A DNA stretch of 64,000 nucleotides, taken from contig NZ_LT615367.1 of assembly GCF_900095885.1 (NCBI RefSeq), positions 3,410,001 through 3,474,000 of the forward strand, written 5' to 3'. Both the position numbers and the translations under genes were made by a program. The stretch comes from Dickeya aquatica (GTDB lineage Bacteria > Pseudomonadota > Gammaproteobacteria > Enterobacterales > Enterobacteriaceae). The notes under the pieces are model-generated. The model was not told the DNA's origin, did not search any database, and worked only from the letters and a program-made list of their open reading frames with translations. Below, in pieces: positions 24,201 to 29,789 of the stretch (positions are counted from its first letter, which is position 1; each line of letters begins with the position of its first letter).

Positions 24201-25176
24201 CGGCAAATTCAATCGGATCGCCTTTCGGCGTCCCGGTTCCATGAGCCTCAATCAGCCCAATGGAATTGACCGGCACCCCTGCGTGGGTGTGTGCGGCGAT
24301 GATGACATCAGCCTGCGCCTCGGCACTGGGGTAGGTGAGCGTGTAGGTGGTTCCGCAATGATTGACCGCGCTGCCTTTGATAACGCCGTGAATGACATCA
24401 CCGTCAGCCAGTGCCTTGTCTAGTGGCTTGAGTAATAACACGCCCGCCCCTTCGCCACGCACATAGCCATCAGCCCGGCTGTCAAAAGAGTGGCAGGCCC
24501 CGGTCGGCGACATCATGCCCATTTTGCTAAACGACTGATGCCGGGTGGACGTCAAAATAAGATTCACACCGCCGCTTATCGCCATATCACAGTCGCCATG
24601 CGTCATGGCCTGAATGGCACTGTGAATCGCATGGAGTGAACCTGAACAGGCGGTATCAATCGCAATACTTGGGCCATGAAAACCAAAGAAATGTGAAATA
24701 CGATTGGCAATAATCGAGGTGGCCGTTCCCGTCGAGTAATGCGCTTCAATGAGCGCATCGGTATTTTCCTGTAATTCTTTATAGTCGTTATTAAAAACGC
24801 CAATCATCACACCGACTTTATGCCCACGTAATGATGACGGGGGAATACCGGCATCCTCCAGACAAGACCAGGTAAGCTCCAGCATGATCCGCTGTTGCGG
24901 GTCCATCGTTTCAGCCACTTTAGGAATAATGCCGAAGAATTGATTATCAAAACCCGCGACATTATTAACAAAGGCCGCCCATCGTGTTTCCGTGTCATCA
25001 GGAAACTGCAAAGACTTTCTGGCATGAAGAGAACTATCTTTATTAAGATCAGAGTAAATATCAGAAATATTAGAAACAGAATTGCGGCGACGAACAATAT
25101 TTTCCCAAAACTCGTTGTAATTACTGGCATCAGGAAACTGACAAGAAATCCCTATAATTGCAATATCCATATCCAT
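9271..25176 (-). CDS. Giant trans-AT polyketide synthase, four KS domains
   Basis: A 5301-residue modular PKS. Approximate order: KS1 (1-440, Cys near 175), DH1 (630-910, HQIGGQGILP and DGALQ intact), KR1 (1160-1345, Tyr near 1307), ACP1 (Ser near 1458); KS2 (1545-1990, Cys near 1722), DH2 (2170-2470), ACP2 and ACP3 (Ser near 2520 and 2620), an ACP-like domain with Thr instead of Ser (near 2730); KS3 (2815-3240, Cys near 2982), DH3 (3450-3720), KR2 (3985-4170, Tyr near 4128), ACP5 (Ser near 4287); KS4 (4400-4805, Cys near 4560, HGAAT instead of HGTGT); then a half condensation-like domain (about 5045 to the end). No AT, MT, ER or thioesterase is present. KS1 begins at the N-terminus with no loading module, so the starter arrives from another protein or KS1 accepts an ACP-bound unit. 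Extender loading is expected from the tandem AT at 4699-6597. ATG 25176 has only a weak ribosome site; a second ATG lies two codons in. Confidence 0.95.
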   Translation of the reverse strand: MDMDIAIIGISCQFPDASNYNEFWENIVRRRNSVSNISDIYSDLNKDSSLHARKSLQFPDDTETRWAAFVNNVAGFDNQFFGIIPKVAETMDPQQRIMLELTWSCLEDAGIPPSSLRGHKVGVMIGVFNNDYKELQENTDALIEAHYSTGTATSIIANRISHFFGFHGPSIAIDTACSGSLHAIHSAIQAMTHGDCDMAISGGVNLILTSTRHQSFSKMGMMSPTGACHSFDSRADGYVRGEGAGVLLLKPLDKALADGDVIHGVIKGSAVNHCGTTYTLTYPSAEAQADVIIAAHTHAGVPVNSIGLIEAHGTGTPKGDPIEFAGLTHAFSELARQQDSTLNDAFCGVTSVKSNIGHLEAAAGVAGIIKVLLAFKHRTLPPLRHFSAVNPRIDTTSTPFFFVDEVRDWPCIDADTPRRAGVSSFGFGGTNAHIVLEEAPAPQNSQVQEHPPLTSGPWLIALSAKSPAALLQRQNALIDWLRAHPDVSLRDVSATLLTCRDHFAYRYSCVGSKVEAVIQALTQAIEQGPQALQEQATEAADALEHARAEGHTLLEAVQEDGIAAGPLWQQLSDYYQRGVPLDWARLFKGARPARIALPGYPFIHSAFWLSHHQLAASPHTALRAQRHRVLNVGSSRYQVLLQGDEFFITDHQIGGQGILPGVVYLELVRAAFTDVVALKDAQAIAFSQVSWLKPFAYHAPASALYIELEPHEPGKSWLFQVLDNAQTRYCQGYVSLSRPEPCALPQPPMADEASARDAAACYQLLDSLDMRYGAGLKAIRQISFDEQACCAHLALPEGCDTDFVMHPSLADGALQAAVVWATETLREGHQEPVPGAQIIPFALEELVLLHPCRCAMTATLRLSGERAMGDGVFRVDIHLAEANNPERVVLILRGLSLRILDDSLTLAGQVHVNPAPPALPDNVNLYQPHWVERAVSEADAPPDRLMLVGREQDVDWLANLIAQSEHPPHIQQILLASTQEVSTSGDRAWVRSGNTDDFVAAVEALLAQGATFERVLWINRPSASADFATRLSDGPQSLFALTKVMMRKVKKARFVHLHLAHESQPDVRAISGFYRTLRVEKPAYTGRVVYGDPAVDGENAAGTIARLINTEFSDTSKEADVRYVQGLRLVRRFIAEAPLPLSPTADAVNPTVSAPAALRQQGTYLITGGLGALGLIFARFLCSHYGATVYLSGRSALDDERQQQLEALNALGGHARYLACDMSDAHSVRQLIETIEAGGSLNGVIHSAGVIEDNFILRKSPDAFARVITPKAMGTWLLDEATRTLPLDFFVLFSSVTGVLGNMGQCDYAFGNAFEDYFAYQRNAWQQQGARSGKTLSLNWPYWQDGGMRLTEKEADFLKSQFGIVPLLSEDGLAVFDYALQSRASQIVVMPGERARIDEVLGVVEPAPLPVAAPAASGGDDRHAQQERVIRYLSALFARKLQIPPHFERHGFFRDYGFDSVVVIDLVDELKKTFGSTLPMTLFFEYQTMDELSRFLLDTSPDACLALSGAAPVSTPATPVSYPASPAAETVHAQVASPSRSAQPDRHDDDIAIVGIAGRYPEAENLEQFWSNLAQGRDCVIEIPPERWNERWFQAGAATPGKSYSRWGGFLSGVERFDFRYFNISPKETEIMDPNEWLFLETVTHAIEDAGYTADKLAPVQAGRENRVGVYVGIMWGDYQLHAVTSPENQWTTSHSSYWSVANRVSHFFNFSGPSMALDTACSSSLTAIHVASQAIRSGDVAVAIAGGVNLSLHPYKYHLLSNMHFLSSDGRCRSFGEGGTGYVPGEGVGAVVLKSLSRAREDGDHIYGIIRGSAVNHGGKASGFTVPNAKRQAELIADALATAKVNPRHISYVEAHGTGTKLGDPIEVSGLNKAFSVAGERGKYCAIGSVKANIGHLEAAAGMSALTKVLLQMQHQTLVPSIQSKAINPFIDFQSGPFRVQQSLEHWSRPVLEVTQPDGQRERREIARIAGISSFGAGGSNAHLIVEEYLAPPAQGDAGTGKPALIVLSARREAALLAMAGQLATYIEQHPELPLQDIAFTLQAGRVAHEYRLAFVAETVADAANQLRAYTQQQLSGLSTGHRDNARQAAATPPLAEWLTQQRLGALGEAWANGHEVDWSALHAAHPRRRVSLPGYAFQRQACWAPALPASSPALVTAGAAALHPLIEMNVSTLAEQAFRTRLHADAFFLNDHRLGDNRILPGAAYIEMALSASELALHGHALPPDGDRPLLSQVQNIQWRQPVLVTSDAVEIAIALRPVQGGLDFDIYRQEGDTRHIYGCGRLCEETSPAPAPVDLQRLQAHAQHYPRHAIDAAFKQRGFSLGPTFQVIECLYASADEALAELKFPDGVPVAPLVQPFILPPSLLDGALRTALGIGGFSAATHALEVPVALACVQIFRPIAGICYAYARRANTVDSAPTASYHIDLLDSLGNVVIRLTGLQTQAVAHLGMPSTPVAKPAALRAASANISASGPVAVSSSVAASSREAIVNMLIAQVIDVTKLDAGEVSASEPLSHYGLDSMMILALNEKLAAAFEGLPQTLFYEHDDLAALADYLLENYPAQVAAFAPAAQATPVASARNRSVRDEVLDYLITSITDATKLDAGEVQPATPLSDYGLDSMMILALNGTLAARFGEVSQTLFYEYQDIDALADFLCENYPEQAAALQAAASPSSAPVAPLSHDASPAPSRAAETGPVTRDGLFAALTAAVGAASANLSALTPLHQWPLDTISLMRLQHALDVRFHGVSASAVYLYPTLAEWAEAIPVAAPPAPEPQRHTGPMSSSRPALASLLNASRFEALKRRGPGDAGVKEDIAVIGLSGRYPGAGDVDAFWANLTGGVDSISEIPLSRWDYHEHYSPARGPKNKVYSKWGGFIDDIDKFDCQYFNISPREAELLDPQERLFLQTAWECISDASYSRQALSKSPVGVYVGVMWGQYQCLETTEKQHESGWAMSLHSSVANRVSFYLNLNGPSVALDTMCSSSLTALHMACQAIQNGDCTMAIAGGVNLIVHPMKYYQLGQNQFLSSDGRCRAFGEGGDGYVPGEGVGAVLLKPLQQAIADGDQIYGVIKATAINHGGKTSGFTVPNQAAQSNVISTALTRAGWNPATIDYIEAHGTGTLLGDPIEISGLTKAFTPIHASFDATLSRQAGRCRIGSVKSNIGHLESAAGIAGLTKILLQLRHRKIVPSLHSHTLNDKINFAASPFRVVQALEAWEPAADHPRRAGLSAFGAGGSNAHVLIEEAPALAAGRKQAGEPRLFVLSADSDARLTQYVGRMVDFLRQALREPQTAPDFDSLAFSSLVGRDAMTERLAVVANSLGDLLSQLEHYPHDGTAKSLFRGRIAASSERLDTILDRKQLDALLATLVQERQLLRLAHLWSTMLEVNWQQVAPSLFADHDGGVRRVSFPPLPLVLRSHWLAQPSAPQRSARAASLHPLIDENISTLSQQAFLKQLTGQERYLRDHVVGSRDARMILPGSAYIEMIHAAGQLALESDWVVGTIRNLMWMNAIEVADAPVAVAIDLTPVHDDAVLVAVRQRHSGALSLEAELHYRPATSVPDDEWIDLDALRSRGKHECDQAAIYAEFAGMGFAYGPSYQVTRERYRFADAALSHLCLPPGESGTAYYLHPSLLDGALRTCLAVGLEPVAYATPVVPFSLGELEFRHPAGSECYAYVTPAQSQASGQQADSAIQKHDITLVDTDGRVLVRLKDFAARQLERDTPLLTSPAVPSPQVQFYAYTWQATPLPQAATDAALTPAPAAVQVLVLSDDDALAEALRARYGDAARVLAVTPADGFIQHDAHRFSVDTQSQASMQALCEQLAARHLWPTHIVHAIGAHTHFDEISGADAASRLHQVLQSLRHLFTALETQQPGQPLRCVNVYRTHDERVEPQQDAASGYARSLLTINHRFELFSLRSDADSAAALAGEIMQEFVQRPAPLAGLELAYRQGMRYVRTLHEITPPQADGNGRQPQLNFVHRGHYVITGGAGKLGLLMAHYLASRYQARLVLSGRSAKPGEAVMQQLAAMRELGAEVCYVAADVAQDGQADALIAQAKAAFGAIEGVLHCAGVASATPITALTEAEFHALIGPKVDGLVALDHATAQEPLAVFINFSSVSAVLGDLGSGVYAAGNRFMDSHALWRNHQVQQGQRSGQTLSVNWPLWANGQMNIEQQDASLFEFSGMAALSQEDGIIALERALLEQSPALLVAVGERSKVARALRIQADEPRPPVVVRHQAAPTSPVALAPTDEVSRAYHHCEHDLKARIATITKLPASEIAVEATFEQLGMDSIMLMELRAGLEKEYEGLAKTAPFEFNTTAKLAGYLCERYGAKPAVQAALAEATASHASEPVAGPLASAPAAPSLKRTTPASALNARMMRAPRASVAPAAAQAESDAVAIIGMAGEFPGAESLTQFWADLQAGKENLTAIPDTRWVISPDDNGNPRYVSRGGFLSNVEVFDPVMFRMSHEEAGRLDPQVRVLLRSAWHALEDAGYTPAALNAQQVGVYVGAMNEDFTWVMAEIYARTGRYPGAGSVVSELANRISFLMNLRGPSFTLATTCASSLTSVHIARKAILGGECDMALAGGINLSLHPSKYMLLQQMNVLSSDGKEYTFDERAHGLIPSEGSGIVVLKRLSRALADGDHIYGVLRGSSIGHAGTGAGQYLPNLAVMEETAVRAINEARIDVNELTYIESHGAATELGDPIELKALSNALRRQTQAQQFCALGTKANLGHMEAASGICSLIKVLLSMQHGRLSPCVNLHRINSSFEHETSAFVFPREAQEWQTNARGSRLAGINAYGMGGSTAFVVVESPQAHERPPVHHADTQGESVPNTPQIVVLSAHHTDRLVEYATLLRDAVQQQGRVWPLADLAYTSQIGRVTLDQRLAIVALSHDDLVAKLSGFIAQPDADHRAQATYSGNVRDSKEVPQLIAGQAGQRFIQALVQTGQLANVATLWSRGCHIDWSLLHQGMARRRVPLPGYPFAKHPCSLSAALRLEAPLSQHPPAVPDAPAVSAPLSEPQAWFACTLPAATTAAHQDVSSQQAFWADYLHSKTGKEEVGSQVVSALLGGTVTAERDESQPFSQHVDALIDSETTAALQACTQRQAVALETLIAAGWALLTNRHARVKQAQFGVFRPAQGDDVEALPVRLAVVGRYKTAAWLKTIEHQLLGSLEHAGASLEQIALWAGDATLFDSALMLLNEPADAAPAASVLFARHPHLRLVLVALVGEHSVQVHLMSRDVAAEAATLQQRLEQFVLLLEGIARHPDKNPAALPMRSKGEGRKAFLKTLEERHQQDRTP

Positions 25177-25425
25177 TATCCGTATGTTTATGTTTATTTT
25201 TTTCGCAAGAAACTGACGCAGACCGAGCCACCAAATAAAAACCCGGACGCCTGCTCCGCTAGCAGATAAATAATTTTGTAATCCATTACCATTGAGAATT
25301 CAGCTCTAACGAATATTGCATAAAAAACACCCCACAACTAATACATTTATCCTTTCTTTTTTGTCAGGATGTTACCTACACCCCGAAAAGAACACCCAAA
25401 AACAGCCATGGTTATTTTTAACAAA

Positions 25426-25439
25426 TTGATTTTTATCAA
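25426..25439. promoter_or_regulatory. FNR-type operator TTGAT-TTTT-ATCAA
   Basis: The 14-mer matches the FNR consensus TTGATNNNNATCAA exactly and sits in a larger perfect 11-bp inverted repeat (25420-25430 with 25435-25445). It lies about 737 bases... from neither gene by function alone, but is about 240 bases upstream of the PKS start codon and about 650 bases from the divergent gene. This suggests oxygen- or redox-dependent control of the cluster. CRP-family relatives with similar half-sites are possible. Confidence 0.55.
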
Positions 25440-26007
25440 TTTGTTTTTGAAATAAAAAAATACAATTTATTGAAAAGAGAAAAAACAGGCATGAAAAAAA
25501 TAAAATTCACATGTGAAATAACGTATCGAAAGTATTATTTATAAAATTATCTGTCACATCTTAATTAAAAAAATCGGGATTAAACAAACACCTCAAGATG
25601 GTAAATGCACTGTCACAAAAACGTCATCAATATGCCAACCCATCGTCACAAAGTTAATTGCCTCGCCACTTAGCAACCAAAGAATATGCTGACGAACGAC
25701 TTAATCGATATTAACGCTATAAATAGAACCAATATTGATTAACAGTTTTTTACTTTTAAATTTTTCACTATTGCGAGCCGAATGCGATGCTCAATGTATG
25801 CTTTGCCAGCCATTGCTATTAGTTACCTGTGCTGTGATTCGGTGATAGGACGGCAAAACAAACTTATTCAGCACCAAAACCCCACCGGGGGAATAAAATT
25901 ATCTTATTTGTTCAGACCACATCCGTCCGCTACCATAAAACGCCAGCCACTATTCCTCTGGGAATATTTATTAGCGAAATAACCATTATCAATGGCAATA
26001 TTATTGC

Positions 26008-26054
26008 TGGCAAGTAACCATTTATTTGGCAAGTAACTATTTATTTGACAAGCA
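26008..26054. repeat. 19-bp tandem repeat, two units plus a partial third
   Basis: TGGCAAGTAACCATTTATT at 26008-26026 is followed directly by the same unit with one change (C to T) at 26027-26045, then a partial third unit starting TGACAAGCA. It ends about 30 bases before the start codon of the membrane-protein gene, so it could be a regulatory site or a simple slippage product. Confidence 0.7.
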
Positions 26055-26086
26055 TTGATAATAAACAGCATCTATAACAGGGAGTA

Positions 26087-26593
26087 ATGATGTCAGAAAT
26101 GATCACAGGGATGCCGGTTTGGGCAGGAGTGCTATTAATTTCAACCACAATTTACTGTATAACTTTTTGTTTCAAAAAAGAGATTGGCGTTAAATTCTTG
26201 TTACTTATCCCCATTTGTTTTCTTATTTTCTCGCTTGTCTCTTTATTCCAGCAAGGCGCGGTTTTGTCGTCAGGCTTTATATGGCTATTGGGTTTTCTCA
26301 TCGGCGGTCTTGCAGCAAAGCGACTCTTCGCCTCTCATGACTACCGTTTAGGCCGCAAAGCCGGCACGATAGCGGTGCCGGGCACGTATTCGATCATTAC
26401 TCTTTTCTTATTCTATTTCCCCCTTCGTTATTATATTGGCTATCGTCAGGCGACTGCCATCGATCACACCCTTAGCCTCCCGCTGGTACTGCTCCTGGCA
26501 CTGTCATCGGGTGGTGTCGTCGGTTTTTTCACGCTGCGCGCCGGTATTCTTTTTTGGCATTACAGGAAATTGAACACCAAAGAAACGGCATGA
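26087..26593 (+). CDS. Small integral membrane protein of unknown function
   Basis: A 168-residue, very hydrophobic protein with about five predicted membrane segments: near 8-25, 33-50, 58-75, 98-118 and 130-152. A basic loop (AAKRLFASHDYRLGRK) lies between the third and fourth. I do not recognise a named family with confidence. GGGAG precedes tandem ATG codons at 26087 and 26090, and the second has the more usual spacing. The gene stands alone, divergent from the PKS operon and about 150 bp before the regulator gene. A role in immunity to or export of the cluster product cannot be excluded, but nothing in the sequence shows it. Confidence 0.7.
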   Translation: MMSEMITGMPVWAGVLLISTTIYCITFCFKKEIGVKFLLLIPICFLIFSLVSLFQQGAVLSSGFIWLLGFLIGGLAAKRLFASHDYRLGRKAGTIAVPGTYSIITLFLFYFPLRYYIGYRQATAIDHTLSLPLVLLLALSSGGVVGFFTLRAGILFWHYRKLNTKETA

Positions 26594-26749
26594 GGAGAGT
26601 AAACCGGCGGATAGCGCGTTGCAGGAGAGCGGCGTCACCACAGAGCCATACCCCGCCAGGACTTAAACAACAAATAAACAATATGTTGAACAAAACACGC
26701 TGCTTCGCTAAATTAGATCAACACATTGTTGATTAAATCGATAGCTGCC

Positions 26750-27460
26750 ATGTCCGCCACGCTCCTCCCGCCCTCATTCGAAGAGGCCGTTTTCTCGTTA
26801 CTTAGCGCAACCCTTCAGGCCCTGGGCAGCGTCATGCCCGCTAACGTGGAGATAGTGTTGCATGATTTGCGCACGCCTGAGTATTCGGTCGTTGACATCG
26901 TCAATGCCCACATCACAGGGCGCAAAAAGGGAGATGCGGTGCTGGCGGGAATGCGTACTGACAAAGGGTTTCTCAGCGTACTGGAAGAGCGTCAGGAGCC
27001 GGTTTCGTTGCTGCTGGATTACCCAACCTTCAACCGTGACGGCAGCCCGCTGCGCAGCAGTTCCATTTTTTACCGCAATGGGCATGGCCGCCCGTTTGCC
27101 ACACTCTGCATCAACGTCGATAACGCCGGTATCCATCACGCCATTTCAATCCTCCAGACGCTGGCAAATACCGTTGCCATTCCCCGGCAACCCGGCATAG
27201 AGCCTGCTGCACCGGATGCAGAGCCGGGTCGTGACAATATCGAAGATTTGATGCGTGACATTATTGACTCGGCAACCGCGTTAAGTGCGGGCCGCAGCCG
27301 GGCCGACGTTAAAAAAGCCAATTTACTCGCCGTACAGAATATGCAGGAGAAAGGGCTCTTTCTTATCAAAGGCAGTGTTGAAAAAGCGGCCGCCGCCCTT
27401 GGTGTTACCCGCTTTACCATCTACAACTACCTCGATGAACTGAAAAATCCTCGCCGTTAA
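26750..27460 (+). CDS. YheO/DauR-type transcriptional regulator
   Basis: A 236-residue regulator with an N-terminal YheO-like PAS sensor (about 15-125) and a C-terminal helix-turn-helix (about 185-233, VEKAAAALGVTRFTIYNYL). DauR and DguR, members of this family, control D-amino-acid catabolic genes and often sit beside RidA-like genes, as here. I place the start at ATG 26750. A TTG at 26726 would add eight residues, and neither has a strong ribosome site. The downstream RidA gene begins 46 bases after its stop, so the three genes are probably one operon or a regulator plus target operon. Confidence 0.87.
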   Translation: MSATLLPPSFEEAVFSLLSATLQALGSVMPANVEIVLHDLRTPEYSVVDIVNAHITGRKKGDAVLAGMRTDKGFLSVLEERQEPVSLLLDYPTFNRDGSPLRSSSIFYRNGHGRPFATLCINVDNAGIHHAISILQTLANTVAIPRQPGIEPAAPDAEPGRDNIEDLMRDIIDSATALSAGRSRADVKKANLLAVQNMQEKGLFLIKGSVEKAAAALGVTRFTIYNYLDELKNPRR

Positions 27461-27506
27461 CGTACTGGCATATTTGCAGAAAGAACGCACTCACAAAGAG
27501 ACAGAC

Positions 27507-27863
27507 ATGAAACGATATCACTCAACATTGCCCTACCCCTTCGCTAAGGCGGTGGAGGCCAACGGTTTCCTTTTTCTCTCCGGTCAGTTGTCTATGGATG
27601 CTCAGGGCCACGCTGTTCATGGCCCGGTGCAGGCACAAACTGTCACCATCATGGAGAATATCGCCCAAACCCTCAGTGACTGCGGTTCATCGCTGCAAAA
27701 GATAGTCAAAGTCACGGTGTGGTTATCAGATATGGCGCATTTCCAGACGTTCAATGATACCTATCGCACCTATTTCCCTGACGGCTTTCCCGCGCGCACA
27801 ACCGTCATCAGCCAGTTGGCTTTCGGTTTGGACGTCGAGCTTGACGTGCAGGCGCTGGCCTAA
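27507..27863 (+). CDS. RidA family enamine/imine deaminase
   Basis: A 118-residue YjgF/YER057c/UK114 (RidA) protein. Visible family features are the N-terminal strand with PYPFAKAVEANGFLFLSGQL and the C-terminal FPARTTV, whose Arg binds the carboxylate of the enamine in this family. RidA hydrolyses reactive 2-aminoacrylate and related enamines to keto acids. It lies 34 bases before a serine/threonine-dehydratase-like gene, the kind of enzyme that produces those enamines. Start ATG 27507 follows AAAGAGACAG and begins at the conserved domain. Confidence 0.93.
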   Translation: MKRYHSTLPYPFAKAVEANGFLFLSGQLSMDAQGHAVHGPVQAQTVTIMENIAQTLSDCGSSLQKIVKVTVWLSDMAHFQTFNDTYRTYFPDGFPARTTVISQLAFGLDVELDVQALA

Positions 27864-27897
27864 TGCGGCTTGTTTCACCGATAACGGAGTCATTGAT

Positions 27898-28806
27898 ATG
27901 TCCCTGAGTATAAAAACCCCTCTTCTGGAATCACTCCCTTTGTCGCACCGCCAAACAACGGTGTGGATGAAAATGGAAGCCATGCAACCGTCTGGCTCGT
28001 TTAAAATTCGCGGCATCGGCCATGCCTGTGAGTGGCACCTTGCACGGGGAGCCCGGCGCTTTATTTGCTCCTCCGGCGGCAATGCCGGTCTGGCTGTCGC
28101 CTATGCCGGGCGTAAACTGGGAGTGCCGGTTATCGTGGTGGTGCCAGAAACCACCTCGGTGCGAGCAAAGCATCTGCTTGAACTGGAAGGCGCACAGGTG
28201 ATTGTGCATGGAAAAACCTGGTTTGAGGCAAATGAACATGCGCTTTCCCTGCAAGCGACTGATGACGCGTTCCTGCATCCTTTTGACGATCCATTACTGT
28301 GGTTCGGCCATGCCGCAATGATAGACGAAGTGCTGGCCGAAGGCGTTCAGCCGGATGCCGTGGTGTTATCCGTCGGCGGTGGCGGCTTGCTGGCAGGGGT
28401 CGCGCAAGGACTTGAGCGCAACGGGCTGGGCTCCGTGCCCGTCTATGCCGCAGAAACGCTGGGAATGGCTTCATTCAACGCTTGCGTTCAGGCCGGACAC
28501 CCCATTGAAATCCCGGCGGTATCCGGTGTGGCGACCTCGCTTGGTGCGCGTCAGGTCTGCCAGCGCGCCTTTGAGCTGTCGCAGCGTGCGCCGATAATAC
28601 CGGTGCAGGTGACTGACCGTGAAGCCGTCGATGCCTGTCTGGCATTCCTTGATGATCACCGCGTGCTGGTCGAACCGGCCTGCGGCGCGGCGCTGGCTTT
28701 GCTATACAGCCAAAAAATCAACGTCACGGCCTTTAAAAATATTCTGGTGATTGTATGCGGCGGCTCAACGGCAACCCTTGAGTCCCTCACCCAGTTCCGT
28801 GGCTAA
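27898..28806 (+). CDS. Serine/threonine dehydratase-like PLP enzyme
   Basis: A 302-residue fold-type II PLP enzyme. The Schiff-base lysine is in PSGSFKIRG near residue 35, the substrate loop SSGGNAGLAVAY is near 60, the phosphate-binding glycine loop is SVGGGGLLAG near 160, and VCGGSTATLE is near the C-terminus. This pattern matches the L-serine/L-threonine deaminase family, which yields a keto acid and ammonia. Pairing with RidA and a DauR-like regulator supports amino-acid catabolism. It may act on a D-amino acid or diamino acid instead. ATG 27898 is used because the conserved N-terminus begins there. Confidence 0.9.
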   Translation: MSLSIKTPLLESLPLSHRQTTVWMKMEAMQPSGSFKIRGIGHACEWHLARGARRFICSSGGNAGLAVAYAGRKLGVPVIVVVPETTSVRAKHLLELEGAQVIVHGKTWFEANEHALSLQATDDAFLHPFDDPLLWFGHAAMIDEVLAEGVQPDAVVLSVGGGGLLAGVAQGLERNGLGSVPVYAAETLGMASFNACVQAGHPIEIPAVSGVATSLGARQVCQRAFELSQRAPIIPVQVTDREAVDACLAFLDDHRVLVEPACGAALALLYSQKINVTAFKNILVIVCGGSTATLESLTQFRG

Positions 28807-28825
28807 AGCCAGACATCCCCCCTCT

Positions 28826-28852
28826 GCCGGGCGGCCAGACAGGCCACCCGGC
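28826..28852 (+). terminator. GC-rich hairpin after the dehydratase gene
   Basis: GCCGGG-C-GGCC pairs with GGCC-A-CCCGGC across the loop AGACA, 20 bases after the dehydratase stop. No clear U-tract follows, so termination efficiency is uncertain. Confidence 0.5.
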
Positions 28853-28932
28853 GTAGACAGACCGGCTTTATCTCAAGCGTGCCATAATCAGGCGTCAGCA
28901 TACTGACCTGCCCCCAGTATTAGATACAACGA

Positions 28933-29766
28933 TCAGTTAGTAATATCGGTTTGTTTACCTTCTAATTTTCCATTTCTCCAGCTTGCTGCAAATTCAGACG
29001 GCGTCTGGTAATTCAGCGATGAATGAGGTCTGGACTCGTTATAGTCCTGCCGCCAGTCATTAATGATTTTCCGGGCATGAAGAATATCGCTGAACCAGTG
29101 TTCATTCAGGCATTCATCCCGAAAGCGACCGTTGAAACTCTCAATAAATCCGTTCTGCGTTGGCTTACCTGGCTGGATAAGTCGCAACTCCACACCATGC
29201 TCAAAGGCCCATTGATCGAGCGCACGGCAGGTAAATTCCGGGCCCTGATCGGTTCTTATTGTCGCCGGATAGCCACGAAAGAGCGCGATGCTGTCCAGAA
29301 TACGCGTGACCTGAACGCCTGAAATACCGAAAGCAGCAGTGATCGTCAGACACTCCTTCGTGAAATCATCCACACAAGTCAGGCACTTAATCCGGCGGCC
29401 GCTGGCAAGTGCATCCATGACAAAATCCATCGACCATGTCAGGTTCGGCGCATCCGGGCGAAGAAGCGGAAGCCGCTCAGTCGCCAGACCCTTACGGCGC
29501 TGTCTGCGTTTTACGCCCAGGCCATTGAGATGATAGATGCGGTAGACCCGTTTGTGGTTAACGCAAAGGCCTTCACGACGCAGAAGCTGCCAGATACGCC
29601 GGTAACCGAAACGTCGGCGTTCCATTGCCAGTTCGGTGATACGTGCAGACAGATACGCATCAGTAGCCGGGCGGTGCGCATCATAACGGCAGGTCGACAG
29701 GGACAAACCTGTCAGCCTGCAGGCACGCCGTTGCGACAGACCTGTCGCTTTGCACATCACTGTCAC
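28933..29766 (-). CDS. IS3-family transposase OrfB (rve integrase core)
   Basis: A 277-residue catalytic part of the transposase. It has an HTH_21 region near the start ([18 protein letters not shown]) and an rve core with the DDE triad: Asp in [10 protein letters not shown], Asp in IRTDQGPEF and Glu in [16 protein letters not shown]. The open frame extends upstream of ATG 29766 ([17 protein letters not shown]), and overlaps the end of OrfA, so the active enzyme is most likely an OrfAB fusion made by -1 frameshifting. It seems intact. Confidence 0.93.
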   Translation of the reverse strand: MTVMCKATGLSQRRACRLTGLSLSTCRYDAHRPATDAYLSARITELAMERRRFGYRRIWQLLRREGLCVNHKRVYRIYHLNGLGVKRRQRRKGLATERLPLLRPDAPNLTWSMDFVMDALASGRRIKCLTCVDDFTKECLTITAAFGISGVQVTRILDSIALFRGYPATIRTDQGPEFTCRALDQWAFEHGVELRLIQPGKPTQNGFIESFNGRFRDECLNEHWFSDILHARKIINDWRQDYNESRPHSSLNYQTPSEFAASWRNGKLEGKQTDITN

Positions 29767-29789
29767 GGCTTCCCGCTTCTGGTCTGTCG

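Larger units (their letters stand above)
25177..26086. promoter_or_regulatory. AT-rich intergenic region upstream of the PKS operon
   Basis: About 900 bp without a convincing gene, much richer in A/T than the operon it precedes. It separates the leftward PKS operon from the rightward membrane-protein gene and should carry the main cluster promoter. It holds the perfect TTGAT-N4-ATCAA box at 25426-25439 and a short tandem repeat near its right end. Low GC makes it a plausible H-NS target. I could not assign one -35/-10 pair with confidence because many AT-rich candidates exist. Confidence 0.6.

Noticed and set aside
1..25176. Naming the cluster solanimycin, zeamine or oocydin
   Set aside because: I cannot compare sequences here and the window lacks most of the NRPS side; the likeness to a Dickeya hybrid cluster is only a lead.
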